DNA of 64,000 bases from Ferdinandcohnia sp036962685 (lineage in GTDB: Bacteria > Bacillota > Bacilli > Bacillales > Bacillaceae_L), in the NCBI RefSeq assembly GCF_036962685.1, contig NZ_JBALOP010000052.1:71404-135403 (forward strand), in the 5' to 3' direction. Both the position numbers and the translations under genes were made by a program. This document shows, in pieces, positions 31,742 to 39,461 of this stretch (position 1 is the stretch's first letter; each line of letters opens with the position of its first letter). The notes beneath the pieces were generated by a model that saw only the letters and a list, made by a program, of their open reading frames with translations, was not told where the DNA came from and ran no database searches.

Positions 31742-31929
31742 ACCTTATTCAGCTGACTGCTGAATAAGGTTAAATAGCCACCGGCGGATGCCACAGATTT
31801 TCTAAGGTAAGTTTTCGAGCCATGCTCGAAAAAATCTGGGCGCAANNNNNNNNNNNNNNNNNNNNNNNNNNNNNNNNNNNNNNNNNNNNNNAAAATCTGG
31901 GCGCAAATACGCCAAGGCGTATTTGATTA
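31742..31929 (+). repeat. Modular hairpin repeat, class A, copy 4, with assembly gap
   Basis: The terminal hairpin AACCTTATTCAGC/GCTGAATAAGGTT is followed by GCCACCGGCGGATGCCACAG, TTTTCGAGC/GCTCGAAAA and CGCCAAGGCGTATTTGATT. The bases AAAATCTGGGCGCAA occur on both sides of the gap. It accounts for most of 31600-31955; the remainder is AT-rich with no gene seen. Confidence 0.82.
31846..31891. other. Assembly gap (46 N)
   Basis: Gap inside the modular repeat, flanked by an identical 15-base string. Confidence 0.99.
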
Positions 31930-31955
31930 ATTAAAATATACTAGGGGTGACCTAT

Positions 31956-32456
31956 ATGCAATTATTGGAAAATGAAATTGAAATACTTGAGATTATTGAA
32001 AATAATGGACGACTTCCTGTAGAAACAATCGCAAAATTAGTTGGCAAAAGTGTCGAAGAAGTCGATGGAATTATTCGTAAGCTAGAGGAACTAAAGATTA
32101 TTGTAGAATATAACACAATCGTTGACTGGAAGAAAGTTGCAGGCCACGAAGGTGTGACAGCGATGATTGATGTCAAGGTTACCCCGAAAAAAGGTGTTGG
32201 CTTTGATGAAATTGCCAAGCGTATCTATCATTTCAAGGAAGTAAGATCTGTTTATTTAATGTCTGGTGCATATGATTTATCGGTAGTAATCGAAGGAAAA
32301 ACAATGTCAGAGGTTGGATCCTTTGTTTCCGAAAAGCTTTCAACCCTTGATTCAGTTCTTTCAACAACAACTCATTTTATTTTGAAAAAATATAAACATG
32401 ATGGAACCATTTTTGACCAAGGTGAAGATGATAAACGGATTGTGGTGACACCATGA
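31956..32456 (+). CDS. alaR: AlaR (YugG), Lrp/AsnC family regulator
   Basis: A 166-residue Lrp-type regulator. The N-terminal winged HTH (EIEILEIIENNGRLPVETIAKLVGKS, then VDGIIRKLEE) is followed by an AsnC ligand domain (VTAMIDVKVTPKKGVGFDEIA, VRSVYLMSGAYDLSVVIEG). In B. subtilis, YugG/AlaR activates alaRT for alanine synthesis. ATG 31956 is chosen since AGGGGTGA lies 5 nt upstream and covers the alternative GTG at 31947. It overlaps alaT by 4 bp, so the two are coupled. Confidence 0.9.
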   Translation: MQLLENEIEILEIIENNGRLPVETIAKLVGKSVEEVDGIIRKLEELKIIVEYNTIVDWKKVAGHEGVTAMIDVKVTPKKGVGFDEIAKRIYHFKEVRSVYLMSGAYDLSVVIEGKTMSEVGSFVSEKLSTLDSVLSTTTHFILKKYKHDGTIFDQGEDDKRIVVTP

Positions 32457-33622
32457 CAACCCAGTACCTCTCTAGAAAAGTACAAGAATTAAAACCATCG
32501 GGAATCCGCCGATTTTTTGATTTAGCGGTAACGATGGAAGGGGTTATTTCCTTAGGTGTAGGTGAGCCTGATTTTGTAACACCATGGTCAATCAGAGAAG
32601 CAAGTATCCAATCTATTGAAGCAGGGATTACCTCCTACACTGGGAACGCCGGACTACTTGAATTAAGACGTGAAATCTCGTCTTATTTAAATAGATCCTT
32701 TAGTGTGGAGTATTCGCCAGAGAGTGAAATCATTGTTACGGTCGGTGGAAGCCAAGCGATTGATTTGGCTATTCGAGCACTTGTTGACCCAGGTGATGAA
32801 GTTATCATTGTGGAACCAACCTTTGTAGCTTATGGCCCAATCGTTTCACTTGCTGGGGGAACCCCAGTACCTGTTCATACGAAGGCTGAAAATGAATTTA
32901 AACTGCAGCCTGAAGAAATAGAAAAAGTAGTAACCGAACGCACAAAAGCAATTATAATATGTTCTCCAAATAATCCAACAGGTACGATGCTTAAGAAGGA
33001 AGAGCTGGAAGCAATTGCTAAAATCGTGGAAATACATGATTTAATCGTGATATCAGATGAAATTTATGCTGAGCTTTCCTATGAAGGCAAATATACGAGC
33101 TTTTCAAGTATCCCAGGGATGTTTGAGCGTACAGTACTTGTTTCTGGATTTTCTAAAGGCTTTGCAATGACGGGGTGGCGTTTAGGCTATTCAGCAGCTC
33201 CAAAAGTAATTTCAGAAGCAATGTTAAAAATACATCAATATACAATGATGTGTGCATCTACAATGGCTCAATATGGGGCGATTGAAGCTCTTCGAAATGG
33301 CCTTTCTGATGTAGAGTATATGAGAAAAAGCTATCGACAGCGAAGAAACTTTTTTGTATCTTCCTTACAGGAAATTGGTCTATCTTGTCATTTACCAGGT
33401 GGAGCTTTTTACGCTTTTCCGTCAATTAAGCAAACAGGTTTAACGTCAGAGGAATTTGCCCATCGTTTACTGATGGAGGAAAAAGTGGCGGTTGTTCCTG
33501 GTAATGTCTTTGGTGAAAGTGGCGAAGGCTATATTCGGTGCTCCTACGCATCATCCCTAGAACAACTCCAGGAAGCTGTAAAACGGATGGGACGATTCCT
33601 GAAAAATAATAACCTCTTGTAA
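32453..33622 (+). CDS. alaT: AlaT (YugH), PLP-dependent alanine aminotransferase
   Basis: A 389-residue class I aminotransferase. The PLP Lys is in VSGFSKGFAMTGWRLGY (about residue 236). The cofactor-binding Asp/Tyr are in VISDEIYAELSY, and CSPNNPTGTM and the C-terminal substrate Arg in EGYIRCSYASS are present. In B. subtilis, AlaT is the main transaminase making alanine from pyruvate. It is in one operon with alaR. Confidence 0.92.
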   Translation: MTTQYLSRKVQELKPSGIRRFFDLAVTMEGVISLGVGEPDFVTPWSIREASIQSIEAGITSYTGNAGLLELRREISSYLNRSFSVEYSPESEIIVTVGGSQAIDLAIRALVDPGDEVIIVEPTFVAYGPIVSLAGGTPVPVHTKAENEFKLQPEEIEKVVTERTKAIIICSPNNPTGTMLKKEELEAIAKIVEIHDLIVISDEIYAELSYEGKYTSFSSIPGMFERTVLVSGFSKGFAMTGWRLGYSAAPKVISEAMLKIHQYTMMCASTMAQYGAIEALRNGLSDVEYMRKSYRQRRNFFVSSLQEIGLSCHLPGGAFYAFPSIKQTGLTSEEFAHRLLMEEKVAVVPGNVFGESGEGYIRCSYASSLEQLQEAVKRMGRFLKNNNLL

Positions 33623-33634
33623 GCTAGACATAAT

Positions 33635-33667
33635 AAAAAAATGGACAAAACCAGTTTGGTTTTGTCC
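33635..33667 (-). terminator. Minus-strand-oriented terminator after alaT
   Basis: A 10-bp perfect stem GGACAAAACC/GGTTTTGTCC. The T run is only on the minus strand (A run 33635-33642). The only possible minus-strand coding remnant to its right is a short frame in 33690-33770 (ending DEWVS). Confidence 0.65.
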
Positions 33668-33830
33668 TACATACAAAAGGGGAATACTAGAAAGCCTTTG
33701 AAACTAGCTTACCCATTCATCTTCTTTTTTAAACACCACAAACCAACTCTTCTCAAATTATGATAAATTTTACCTGCATCATAAATTCAACCCATAATGG
33801 CAACTCTAATGAATGTGATGAGATTTCTTT

Positions 33831-33859
33831 TTGAATATATGGTTAGTATGTGTTATAAT
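33831..33859 (+). promoter_or_regulatory. Sigma-A promoter of yugI
   Basis: TTGAAT (33831-33836), a 17-bp spacer ending TGT, and TATAAT (33854-33859). Confidence 0.75.
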
Positions 33860-33913
33860 TTTATATTGCGTATATAAATGGAGAATAAACTAAAGTTTTA
33901 GGAGTTGGGTATT

Positions 33914-34303
33914 ATGTCAGAAAAAATTGAAGTTGGAAGTGTTATCAAGGGTAAAATTACAGGAATTCAGCCTTATGGAGCATTTGTTTCCTTAGACGAA
34001 AATACACAAGGTTTAGTTCATATTTCAGAAGTAACCCATGGCTTCGTTAAAGATATTAACGAGCATGTAAAGGTTGGCGATGAAGTAGAAGTGAAAGTTT
34101 TATCGATTGATGAAGCAGCAGGCAAAATTGGTCTATCTATTCGTGCAACACAAGAGGCACCAGAAAAGCCAGCAGCAGCACCAAGAACAGCTAAACCTAA
34201 AAAGCGTCCAGCACAAGCACAACAAGCTAATTCTGATACACAAGGTTTCAACACTTTAAAGGATAAGCTTGAAGAATGGATTGAACAGTCTAATTTTAAC
34301 TAA
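33914..34303 (+). CDS. yugI: YugI, S1-domain general stress protein (GSP13)
   Basis: A 129-residue protein. One S1 RNA-binding domain spans residues 5-75 (VGSVIKGKITGIQPYGAFVSL, GLVHISEV, VGDEVEVKVLSID) and is followed by an Ala/Pro/Lys-rich linker and a short acidic helix (LKDKLEEWIEQSNFN). It matches general stress protein 13 of B. subtilis, which associates with ribosomes or RNA. ATG 33914 follows AGGAG; the TTG at 33905 is less likely. Confidence 0.9.
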   Translation: MSEKIEVGSVIKGKITGIQPYGAFVSLDENTQGLVHISEVTHGFVKDINEHVKVGDEVEVKVLSIDEAAGKIGLSIRATQEAPEKPAAAPRTAKPKKRPAQAQQANSDTQGFNTLKDKLEEWIEQSNFN

Positions 34304-34314
34304 GAACAATGAGG

Positions 34315-34347
34315 AAAGAGGCGATTACTGAATTGCCTCTTTTTTTA
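34315..34347 (+). terminator. Terminator after yugI
   Basis: An 8-bp perfect stem AAAGAGGC/GCCTCTTT and a run of Ts. Confidence 0.85.
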
Positions 34348-34408
34348 CATGCATTGACAGTTTACAAAATAAATTGATAGGGGATAATTTTTTCAGGAGG
34401 CGAGTATT

Positions 34409-35572
34409 ATGGAAAACTTTACATATTATAACCCAACGAAACTCATATTCGGTAAAGGCCAATTACAAGAGCTGAAAAATGAAATACCGCAGTACGGAAA
34501 AAAAGTATTGCTTGTTTACGGTGGGGGAAGCATTAAGAGAAATGGATTGTATGACCAAGTAATCGCTCTGTTAGCAGAAATCGGTGTAGAGGTTTACGAA
34601 CTACCGGGAGTCGAACCCAATCCACGTCTATCAACAGTCCGAAAAGGCATCGAAATTTGCCGTGAGGAAGGAATTGAATTTATACTTGCTGTTGGTGGCG
34701 GTAGTGTTATTGACTGTACAAAAGCAATTGCAGCCGGTGCAAAATACGATGGGGATGTGTGGGATTTCATGACCCGTAAGGCGGTTGCAACTGAAGCTCT
34801 GCCACTTGGAACAGTACTAACGATTGCTGCGACTGGTTCCGAAATGAACTCAGGCTCAGTTATTACAAATTGGGAAACAAATGAAAAATATGGATGGGGA
34901 AGTCCAGCAGTCTTTCCTAAATTCTCAATTTTAGATCCGGTATATACATTTACTTTACCTAAGGATCAGACCGTTTATGGAATGGTAGATATGATGTCAC
35001 ATGTGCTAGAGCACTATTTCCATCATGTACCCAATACATTAACACAGGACCAATGGTGTGAATCGATTTTACGTACAGTTATCGAAACCGCACCAAAGCT
35101 AATCAATGATCTTGAAAACTATGATTATCGAGCAACTATTATGCTAAATGGAACACTTGCGTTAAACAAAATGTTAAACATGGGGTATAGCGGAGATTGG
35201 GCAACGCACAATATCGAACATGCAGTGTCTGCTGTATATGATATCCCTCATGGTGGCGGTCTTGCGATTATTTTCCCAAATTGGATGAAGCATGTCCTAG
35301 ATGAAAATGTAGGCCGTTTCAAGCAATTGGCTGTCCGTGTTTTTGATGTCGATACGGAAGGGAAAACAGATCGAGAAGTTGCGCTTGAAGGAATCGGGAA
35401 GCTCCGTGAATTCTGGAACAGTATCGGCGCACCGTCAAGACTTGCCGATTATGGCATTGGGGAAGAAAATCTTGAACTTATGGCTGAAAAAACAGTTGTT
35501 TTTGGAGAGTTTGGTCGCTTCAAAGTGCTGGGTAAACAAGACTCAATTGAGATTTTAAAGGCATCTTTATAA
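34409..35572 (+). CDS. yugJ: YugJ-like iron-containing, NAD(P)H-dependent alcohol dehydrogenase
   Basis: A 387-residue group III (iron/zinc) alcohol dehydrogenase, close to butanol dehydrogenases and E. coli YqhD. The nucleotide site is VLLVYGGGSIKRNG and AVGGGSVID. Metal ligands are in DMMSHVLEHYF and, later, NIEHAVSAVYDIPHGGGL. It would reduce aldehydes to alcohols. B. subtilis has two paralogues, yugJ and yugK; only one is present here, so the choice of symbol is by position. Confidence 0.88.
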   Translation: MENFTYYNPTKLIFGKGQLQELKNEIPQYGKKVLLVYGGGSIKRNGLYDQVIALLAEIGVEVYELPGVEPNPRLSTVRKGIEICREEGIEFILAVGGGSVIDCTKAIAAGAKYDGDVWDFMTRKAVATEALPLGTVLTIAATGSEMNSGSVITNWETNEKYGWGSPAVFPKFSILDPVYTFTLPKDQTVYGMVDMMSHVLEHYFHHVPNTLTQDQWCESILRTVIETAPKLINDLENYDYRATIMLNGTLALNKMLNMGYSGDWATHNIEHAVSAVYDIPHGGGLAIIFPNWMKHVLDENVGRFKQLAVRVFDVDTEGKTDREVALEGIGKLREFWNSIGAPSRLADYGIGEENLELMAEKTVVFGEFGRFKVLGKQDSIEILKASL

Positions 35573-35602
35573 GTGTGAAAAAAAATTCTTATATTTCATC
35601 GA

Positions 35603-35634
35603 AAAGGCTCATACTACATGTATGGGTCTTTTTA
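35603..35634 (+). terminator. Terminator after yugJ
   Basis: A 12-bp stem AAAGGCTCATAC/GTATGGGTCTTT with two G-T pairs, then Ts. Confidence 0.75.
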
Positions 35635-35677
35635 ATTTTTAAGTAGTTCAAAAAAGTAAGGTCAATTCTGGCTTAAG

Positions 35678-35760
35678 CGCAATTCCAGAAAATAAAACGC
35701 AATTCCGAGCAGCTAAAACGCAATTCCAAGAAATTAGTGCGCAATCGAGTGCAAATCCAC
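35678..35760. repeat. Short tandem repeat, unit 20-21 bp
   Basis: Units beginning CGCAATTCC (the last CGCAATCGA) start at 35678, 35698, 35719 and 35740. The variable part of each unit is A-rich. It occupies part of the 315-bp gap before pgi, which otherwise holds only the pgi leader. Confidence 0.8.
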
Positions 35761-35887
35761 AAAAAGTAGCTGATTTAAAAAAGTTTTATATGGTTACGCT
35801 TACAGCGAGACGGCAGTCTTGATTTCACCTAAAAGTTTGGGTACAGTGAAAAGAGACTTGGAAAATACAAGGGTGGAGGTATAGAAA

Positions 35888-37234
35888 ATGACACATGTTC
35901 GTTTTGATTATTCAAAGGCTTTAACATTTTTTGGAGAACATGAAATTACATATTTACGTGATGCGGTAAAGGTCGCTCACCATTCCATACATGAAAAAAC
36001 AGGAGCTGGTAGTGACTTCTTAGGATGGGTAGACCTTCCAACTGACTATGATAAAGAAGAATTCTCACGCATTCAAAAAAGTGCTGAAAAAATCAAATCA
36101 GATTCTGATATCTTACTTGTGATTGGAATTGGTGGCTCTTATCTAGGGGCAAAAGCTGCAATTGACTGGTTAAATCACTCTTTCTATAATGCATTATCAA
36201 AGGAACAACGTAAGACACCACAAGTTGTATTTGTTGGAAATAACATCAGTTCAACTTATATGAAGGACCTAATGGATTTACTAGAAGGTAAGGATTATTC
36301 CTTAAACGTCATTTCAAAGTCTGGCACAACGACTGAACCAGCATTAGCATTCCGTATCTTCCGTAAGATGTTAGTTGAAAAATACGGAATAGAAGAGGCT
36401 CGTAAGCGTATCTATGCAACTACTGATAAAGCTCGTGGTGCATTGAAAACTTTAGCAACTGAAGAAGGCTATGAGTCATTTGTGATTCCAGATGATGTCG
36501 GTGGCCGTTATTCAGTATTAACTGCTGTTGGTTTACTTCCAATTGCGGTAACTGGTGCAAATATCGAAGAAATGATGAAGGGTGCAGAAGCTGCAAGTGT
36601 TGATTTCTCTAAATCAGAGCTTGAAGAAAATCCTGCTTACCAATATGCAGCAGTACGTAATGCCCTTTACAACAAAGGAAAAACAATTGAAATGCTCATC
36701 AACTATGAGCCAGGTCTTCAATATTTCTCTGAATGGTGGAAGCAATTATTCGGTGAGAGTGAAGGGAAAGACCAAAAAGGAATTTATCCATCATCTGCAA
36801 ACTTCTCAACAGATCTTCACTCACTTGGGCAATATGTTCAAGAAGGTCGACGTGATTTGTTTGAAACAGTGATTAACATTGAAAAATCCCGTCATGAGCT
36901 AATCGTTGAAGCAGAAGAGAGTGATCTAGATGGATTAAACTATCTAGCTGGAAAAACTGTTGAATTTGTGAATACAAAAGCATTTGAAGGTACAATGCTT
37001 GCTCATACAGATGGTGGAGTACCAAACCTTATTGTGAATGTACCAGAAATGGACGAGTACTCATTCGGATACCTTGTGTATTTCTTTGAAAAAGCATGTG
37101 CAATGAGTGGTTATTTACTAGGTGTTAACCCATTTGACCAACCTGGTGTTGAAGCATACAAAGTCAATATGTTTGCATTACTAGGTAAGCCAGGATTCGA
37201 AGAGAAAAAGGCTGAACTAGAAAAACGTCTGTAA
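35888..37234 (+). CDS. pgi: Glucose-6-phosphate isomerase
   Basis: A 448-residue glycolytic isomerase of the short Bacillus type. IGIGGSYLGAKAAIDWL and VISKSGTTTEPALAFR form the phosphate-binding SIS folds; the catalytic Glu region is EWWKQLFGESEGK, and DQPGVEAYK contains the C-terminal catalytic Lys. RBS GGTGGAGGT precedes ATG 35888. The codon pattern looks like that of a well-expressed gene. Confidence 0.97.
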   Translation: MTHVRFDYSKALTFFGEHEITYLRDAVKVAHHSIHEKTGAGSDFLGWVDLPTDYDKEEFSRIQKSAEKIKSDSDILLVIGIGGSYLGAKAAIDWLNHSFYNALSKEQRKTPQVVFVGNNISSTYMKDLMDLLEGKDYSLNVISKSGTTTEPALAFRIFRKMLVEKYGIEEARKRIYATTDKARGALKTLATEEGYESFVIPDDVGGRYSVLTAVGLLPIAVTGANIEEMMKGAEAASVDFSKSELEENPAYQYAAVRNALYNKGKTIEMLINYEPGLQYFSEWWKQLFGESEGKDQKGIYPSSANFSTDLHSLGQYVQEGRRDLFETVINIEKSRHELIVEAEESDLDGLNYLAGKTVEFVNTKAFEGTMLAHTDGGVPNLIVNVPEMDEYSFGYLVYFFEKACAMSGYLLGVNPFDQPGVEAYKVNMFALLGKPGFEEKKAELEKRL

Positions 37235-37237
37235 TTT

Positions 37238-37388
37238 AATTCAGTAAAAATTCATGATTTCTACTGAATTAAAGTCAAGCCTCCGGCGNNNNNNNNNNNN
37301 NNNNNATCCTGATGTCTTCGTCTTTAGATCCACCTCGTGTGGGCCTAAAAAAATCGGGCGGCGAATGCGCCAATGCGCATTTGATTAA
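37238..37388 (+). repeat. Modular hairpin repeat, class B, with assembly gap
   Basis: The terminal hairpin TTTAATTCAGTA/TACTGAATTAAA and GCCTCCGGCG are as in class A, but the centre reads ATCCTGATGTCTTCGTCTTT...CACCTCGTGTGGGCCTAAA. It ends with GCGAATGCGCCAATGCGCATTTGATT. Confidence 0.8.
37289..37305. other. Assembly gap (17 N)
   Basis: Short gap inside the class B repeat. Confidence 0.99.
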
Positions 37389-37390
37389 AG

Positions 37391-37419
37391 AAAGGGATTC
37401 CGAGTTACGGAATCCCTTT
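37391..37419. terminator. Hairpin terminator at the end of yugO
   Basis: A 12-bp perfect stem AAAGGGATTCCG/CGGAATCCCTTT. It touches the yugO stop codon and could also stop read-through from pgi. Confidence 0.78.
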
Positions 37420-38411
37420 TAGCTTTTTAAAATCAAAATTTGATCGTTCTTGCGTATTTCTAGAGTTAGTGGGGGATTAATCGTGATTTCCACATCACGT
37501 TTAATGCCAATTAATATTTTTCCCTCTTTTAATAAGGTTTCACTCGCCTTTTCGAATGTCATCCCAATTAAATCAAAGGTAGTATCCAGGAACTGAAGTT
37601 TTCCTCCCTTTAAATCCACCAACATTGAGAGCAATGCATCAGACACTCCATGTGATAAAATACTATTCACCATCACTAAGCTTGAAATCCGGTTTGTTTG
37701 AATAATTTCATCAGCACCACCACGTTTTGCATTTTGGATCTGATGTGTAGTGAGTATTTCCACAATCGTGTACACGGTAGGATTTAACCCTTTTATCGCC
37801 AATAATGTGAGGATTGAAATCATATCAGCGTGTAATTCATCTTTTCCTTGGTCAGCCGTCACAAGTACCATTTCGGCATCTTGAATATTTGCTTGTTTTA
37901 ATGTCTCATCACGGGTTGGGTCTCCTTTAATAAATTGAAAGTGATTTCCTGGCATCGGATTTTTTTCTAATGAATCATCTATTAACAGAATTTCAACGAC
38001 CGATCCAGGGGTTTTAAGAAATGAAATAGTTTCCCTTACACGTTCATTCCACCCGATAATGATAATATGTTTTTTTCCGTGAAAGCTGGAAGTTCCTTCA
38101 AGATATGCATTTTGAGTGACAAAGGCAGAGGTAGAAATGGCTGCAAAATATCTTGTTACAATACCCGCGCCGATAAAAATAAGAATCATTCCAACGATTC
38201 TCCCCCAAAAAGAGGTAGGAGCATAATCACCGTATCCGACAGTTGCGGCGGTGACAATTGCCCACCAAACTCCATCGAAAATAGTCGGAAAGTTTTCAGG
38301 TTCAATCAGGTGTATAATCGCCCCAAAAATAATGATAACCAATAATACAATTCCTAAAAGCTTTGCAATCAAAAAACGTCTAAAAAACGAAGCTAAGACA
38401 CTCGTTATCAA
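37419..38411 (-). CDS. yugO: YugO potassium channel with RCK (TrkA-N) domain
   Basis: A 330-residue two-segment K+ channel. TM1 is LLGIVLLVIIIFGAIIHLI, the pore helix and selectivity filter TVGYGDYAP lie near residue 60, and TM2 is IVGMILIFIGAGIVTRYFA. A cytosolic RCK domain (HIIIIGWNERVRETISFL, Rossmann) and a C-terminal RCK-C part follow. It mediates K+ flux linked to biofilm formation and electrical signalling in B. subtilis. TTG 38411 is chosen because AAAGGAG is 8 nt upstream and overlaps the alternative GTG at 38420. It lies 33 bp after mstX. Confidence 0.9.
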   Translation of the reverse strand: MITSVLASFFRRFLIAKLLGIVLLVIIIFGAIIHLIEPENFPTIFDGVWWAIVTAATVGYGDYAPTSFWGRIVGMILIFIGAGIVTRYFAAISTSAFVTQNAYLEGTSSFHGKKHIIIIGWNERVRETISFLKTPGSVVEILLIDDSLEKNPMPGNHFQFIKGDPTRDETLKQANIQDAEMVLVTADQGKDELHADMISILTLLAIKGLNPTVYTIVEILTTHQIQNAKRGGADEIIQTNRISSLVMVNSILSHGVSDALLSMLVDLKGGKLQFLDTTFDLIGMTFEKASETLLKEGKILIGIKRDVEITINPPLTLEIRKNDQILILKS

Positions 38412-38444
38412 TCGTGCCACTCCTTTCGAAAAGATGATATTTTT

Positions 38445-38699
38445 CTAACTTTTTTCTTTTTCATCTTTTGGGAGAAAGGAAAAAATCTCTTTAATAATCG
38501 TATTAATCCTTCGCGTAATCTCTTCATCACCAAAGGTTTTCTTCGCTTTTTCAATAGCCACGATAACCTCTTGATCAAATTCGATTAGTGGCTTATCCTC
38601 TTCTGCCTCATTGTATAGCTGAATGACAACATCTAAACCTTCATTTAATTTATCGATGGAATCACTAAGCGACTTTTTCTCATTTTCATTTAGCTTCAT
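38445..38699 (-). CDS. mstX: MstX (Mistic), membrane-associated protein co-expressed with YugO
   Basis: An 84-residue protein starting at ATG 38699 after GAGGAG. LSDSIDKLNEGLDVVIQLYNEAEEDKPLIEFD and INTIIKEIFSFL align with B. subtilis Mistic. This is the short 84-residue form that lacks the N-terminal segment of the 110-residue B. subtilis protein. Mistic is helical, acidic and unusual in inserting into membranes without the translocon; it is co-transcribed with yugO, as here. Confidence 0.9.
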   Translation of the reverse strand: MKLNENEKKSLSDSIDKLNEGLDVVIQLYNEAEEDKPLIEFDQEVIVAIEKAKKTFGDEEITRRINTIIKEIFSFLPKDEKEKS

Positions 38700-38825
38700 C
38701 GTTTTGCTCCTCGTCCTTTGTGCTTTCTTTATAGTGTGTACAAAACCTTGGTATTTTTGCATAAAATACCTATTTAGTCGGAAACTATTGGAAGGTTGGA
38801 AAATAAAAAGTAGGAGTGAAAAAGA

Positions 38826-39005
38826 ATGGATATTCGTAGAGCGAAGCAAATCTTATCGTCTTCGAATGAAGTAACCGTTCATTATCAAGGAACCTCTGTA
38901 TGGATTGACAGCTGCGATGAACAGGGGAATATGTGCACAGTACATCTAAGAGGTAGGGAGCATGAAAAAAATACTGTTCCAGTCGCAGAATTAGAGGAAT
39001 TGTAA
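38826..39005 (+). CDS. sspH: Small acid-soluble spore protein H (SspH)
   Basis: A 59-residue protein. MDIRRAKQILSSSNEVTVHY, VWIDSCDEQGNMCTV and the C-terminal VAELEEL match the SspH family of minor SASPs, made in the forespore under sigma-G control. TAGGAGTG precedes ATG 38826. It is divergent from mstX; I see no confident sigma-G promoter in the 126-bp intergenic region. A terminator follows directly. Confidence 0.92.
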   Translation: MDIRRAKQILSSSNEVTVHYQGTSVWIDSCDEQGNMCTVHLRGREHEKNTVPVAELEEL

Positions 39006-39009
39006 AAAG

Positions 39010-39042
39010 AAAAGCTCCCATTTATACGAAGGGAGCTTTTTC
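39010..39042 (+). terminator. Terminator after sspH
   Basis: A 10-bp stem AAAAGCTCCC/GGGAGCTTTT with a T tail. Confidence 0.88.
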
Positions 39043-39160
39043 AATCCCATAATCCACTGATAAACTTAACAATCATATCAGTACTGAAGTAAAAATATGA
39101 GCAAAGAAAAAAAGTAATCACAACACCAGTTAGTACCCAACTCAGTATCTCCTTTTTCAT
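39041..39160 (-). CDS. Small single-span membrane peptide gene (39 aa), unrecognised
   Basis: ATG 39160 is preceded by GAGAGGTG. The product starts MKKEILSWVL, has a hydrophobic segment TGVVITFFLCSYFYFS and ends FISGLWD. It converges on sspH, using the back of the sspH terminator. No family is recognised. Position beside sspH suggests a sporulation link, which is speculation. Confidence 0.6.
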   Translation of the reverse strand: MKKEILSWVLTGVVITFFLCSYFYFSTDMIVKFISGLWD

Positions 39161-39210
39161 TAAATCACCTCTCAATTTACTATTTGTCACTTTGTAATGT
39201 TTCATTCAAT

Positions 39211-39246
39211 GCAAAAAAACCTCTAGGAACTCTAGAGGTTTTTTGC
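39211..39246. terminator. Strong bidirectional hairpin
   Basis: A perfect 15-bp stem (about 39211-39226 with 39232-39246) with A and T runs. It lies 50 bp upstream of the minus-strand small gene start and so insulates it from upstream transcription. Confidence 0.75.
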
Positions 39247-39271
39247 GATATATATATGATAGGGAAAACAG

Positions 39272-39309
39272 AAAAAAACGCCTCTAATTATGAGAGAGTA
39301 ATTAGAGGC
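39272..39309 (-). terminator. Minus-strand terminator without an obvious gene
   Basis: A 10-bp perfect stem GCCTCTAATT/AATTAGAGGC (39280-39289 with 39300-39309), with a seven-T run on the minus strand. It implies a short transcript initiating right of 39310; the only open frame there is a 32-codon one (ATG at 39426, MYAPKRKRMTSRIFEKN) without a ribosome binding site. Confidence 0.65.
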
Positions 39310-39461
39310 AAGAGAGAAATGAAAGCTTCATAGAATTAGACGCAGTGTTTCACAATAGGTTACAATTTCATTTAAATTTTTTTCAAAGATTCTACTAGTC
39401 ATTCTTTTACGCTTAGGAGCATACATTTAGGACAAGCGGAAAAAATGAGGGGGAATTGAAT

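Noticed and set aside
33690..33770. Short minus-strand frame as a functional gene
   Set aside because: It has no start codon with a ribosome binding site and only about 16 codons; treated as a remnant in the findings.
38700..38825. Sigma-G promoter for sspH from GCATA at 38759
   Set aside because: A -35-like GCATA exists, but no CATnnTA lies at the right spacing; not called.
39327..39426. 32-codon minus-strand frame MYAPKRKRM... as a CDS
   Set aside because: No ribosome binding site precedes either ATG; kept only as part of the possible small RNA observation.
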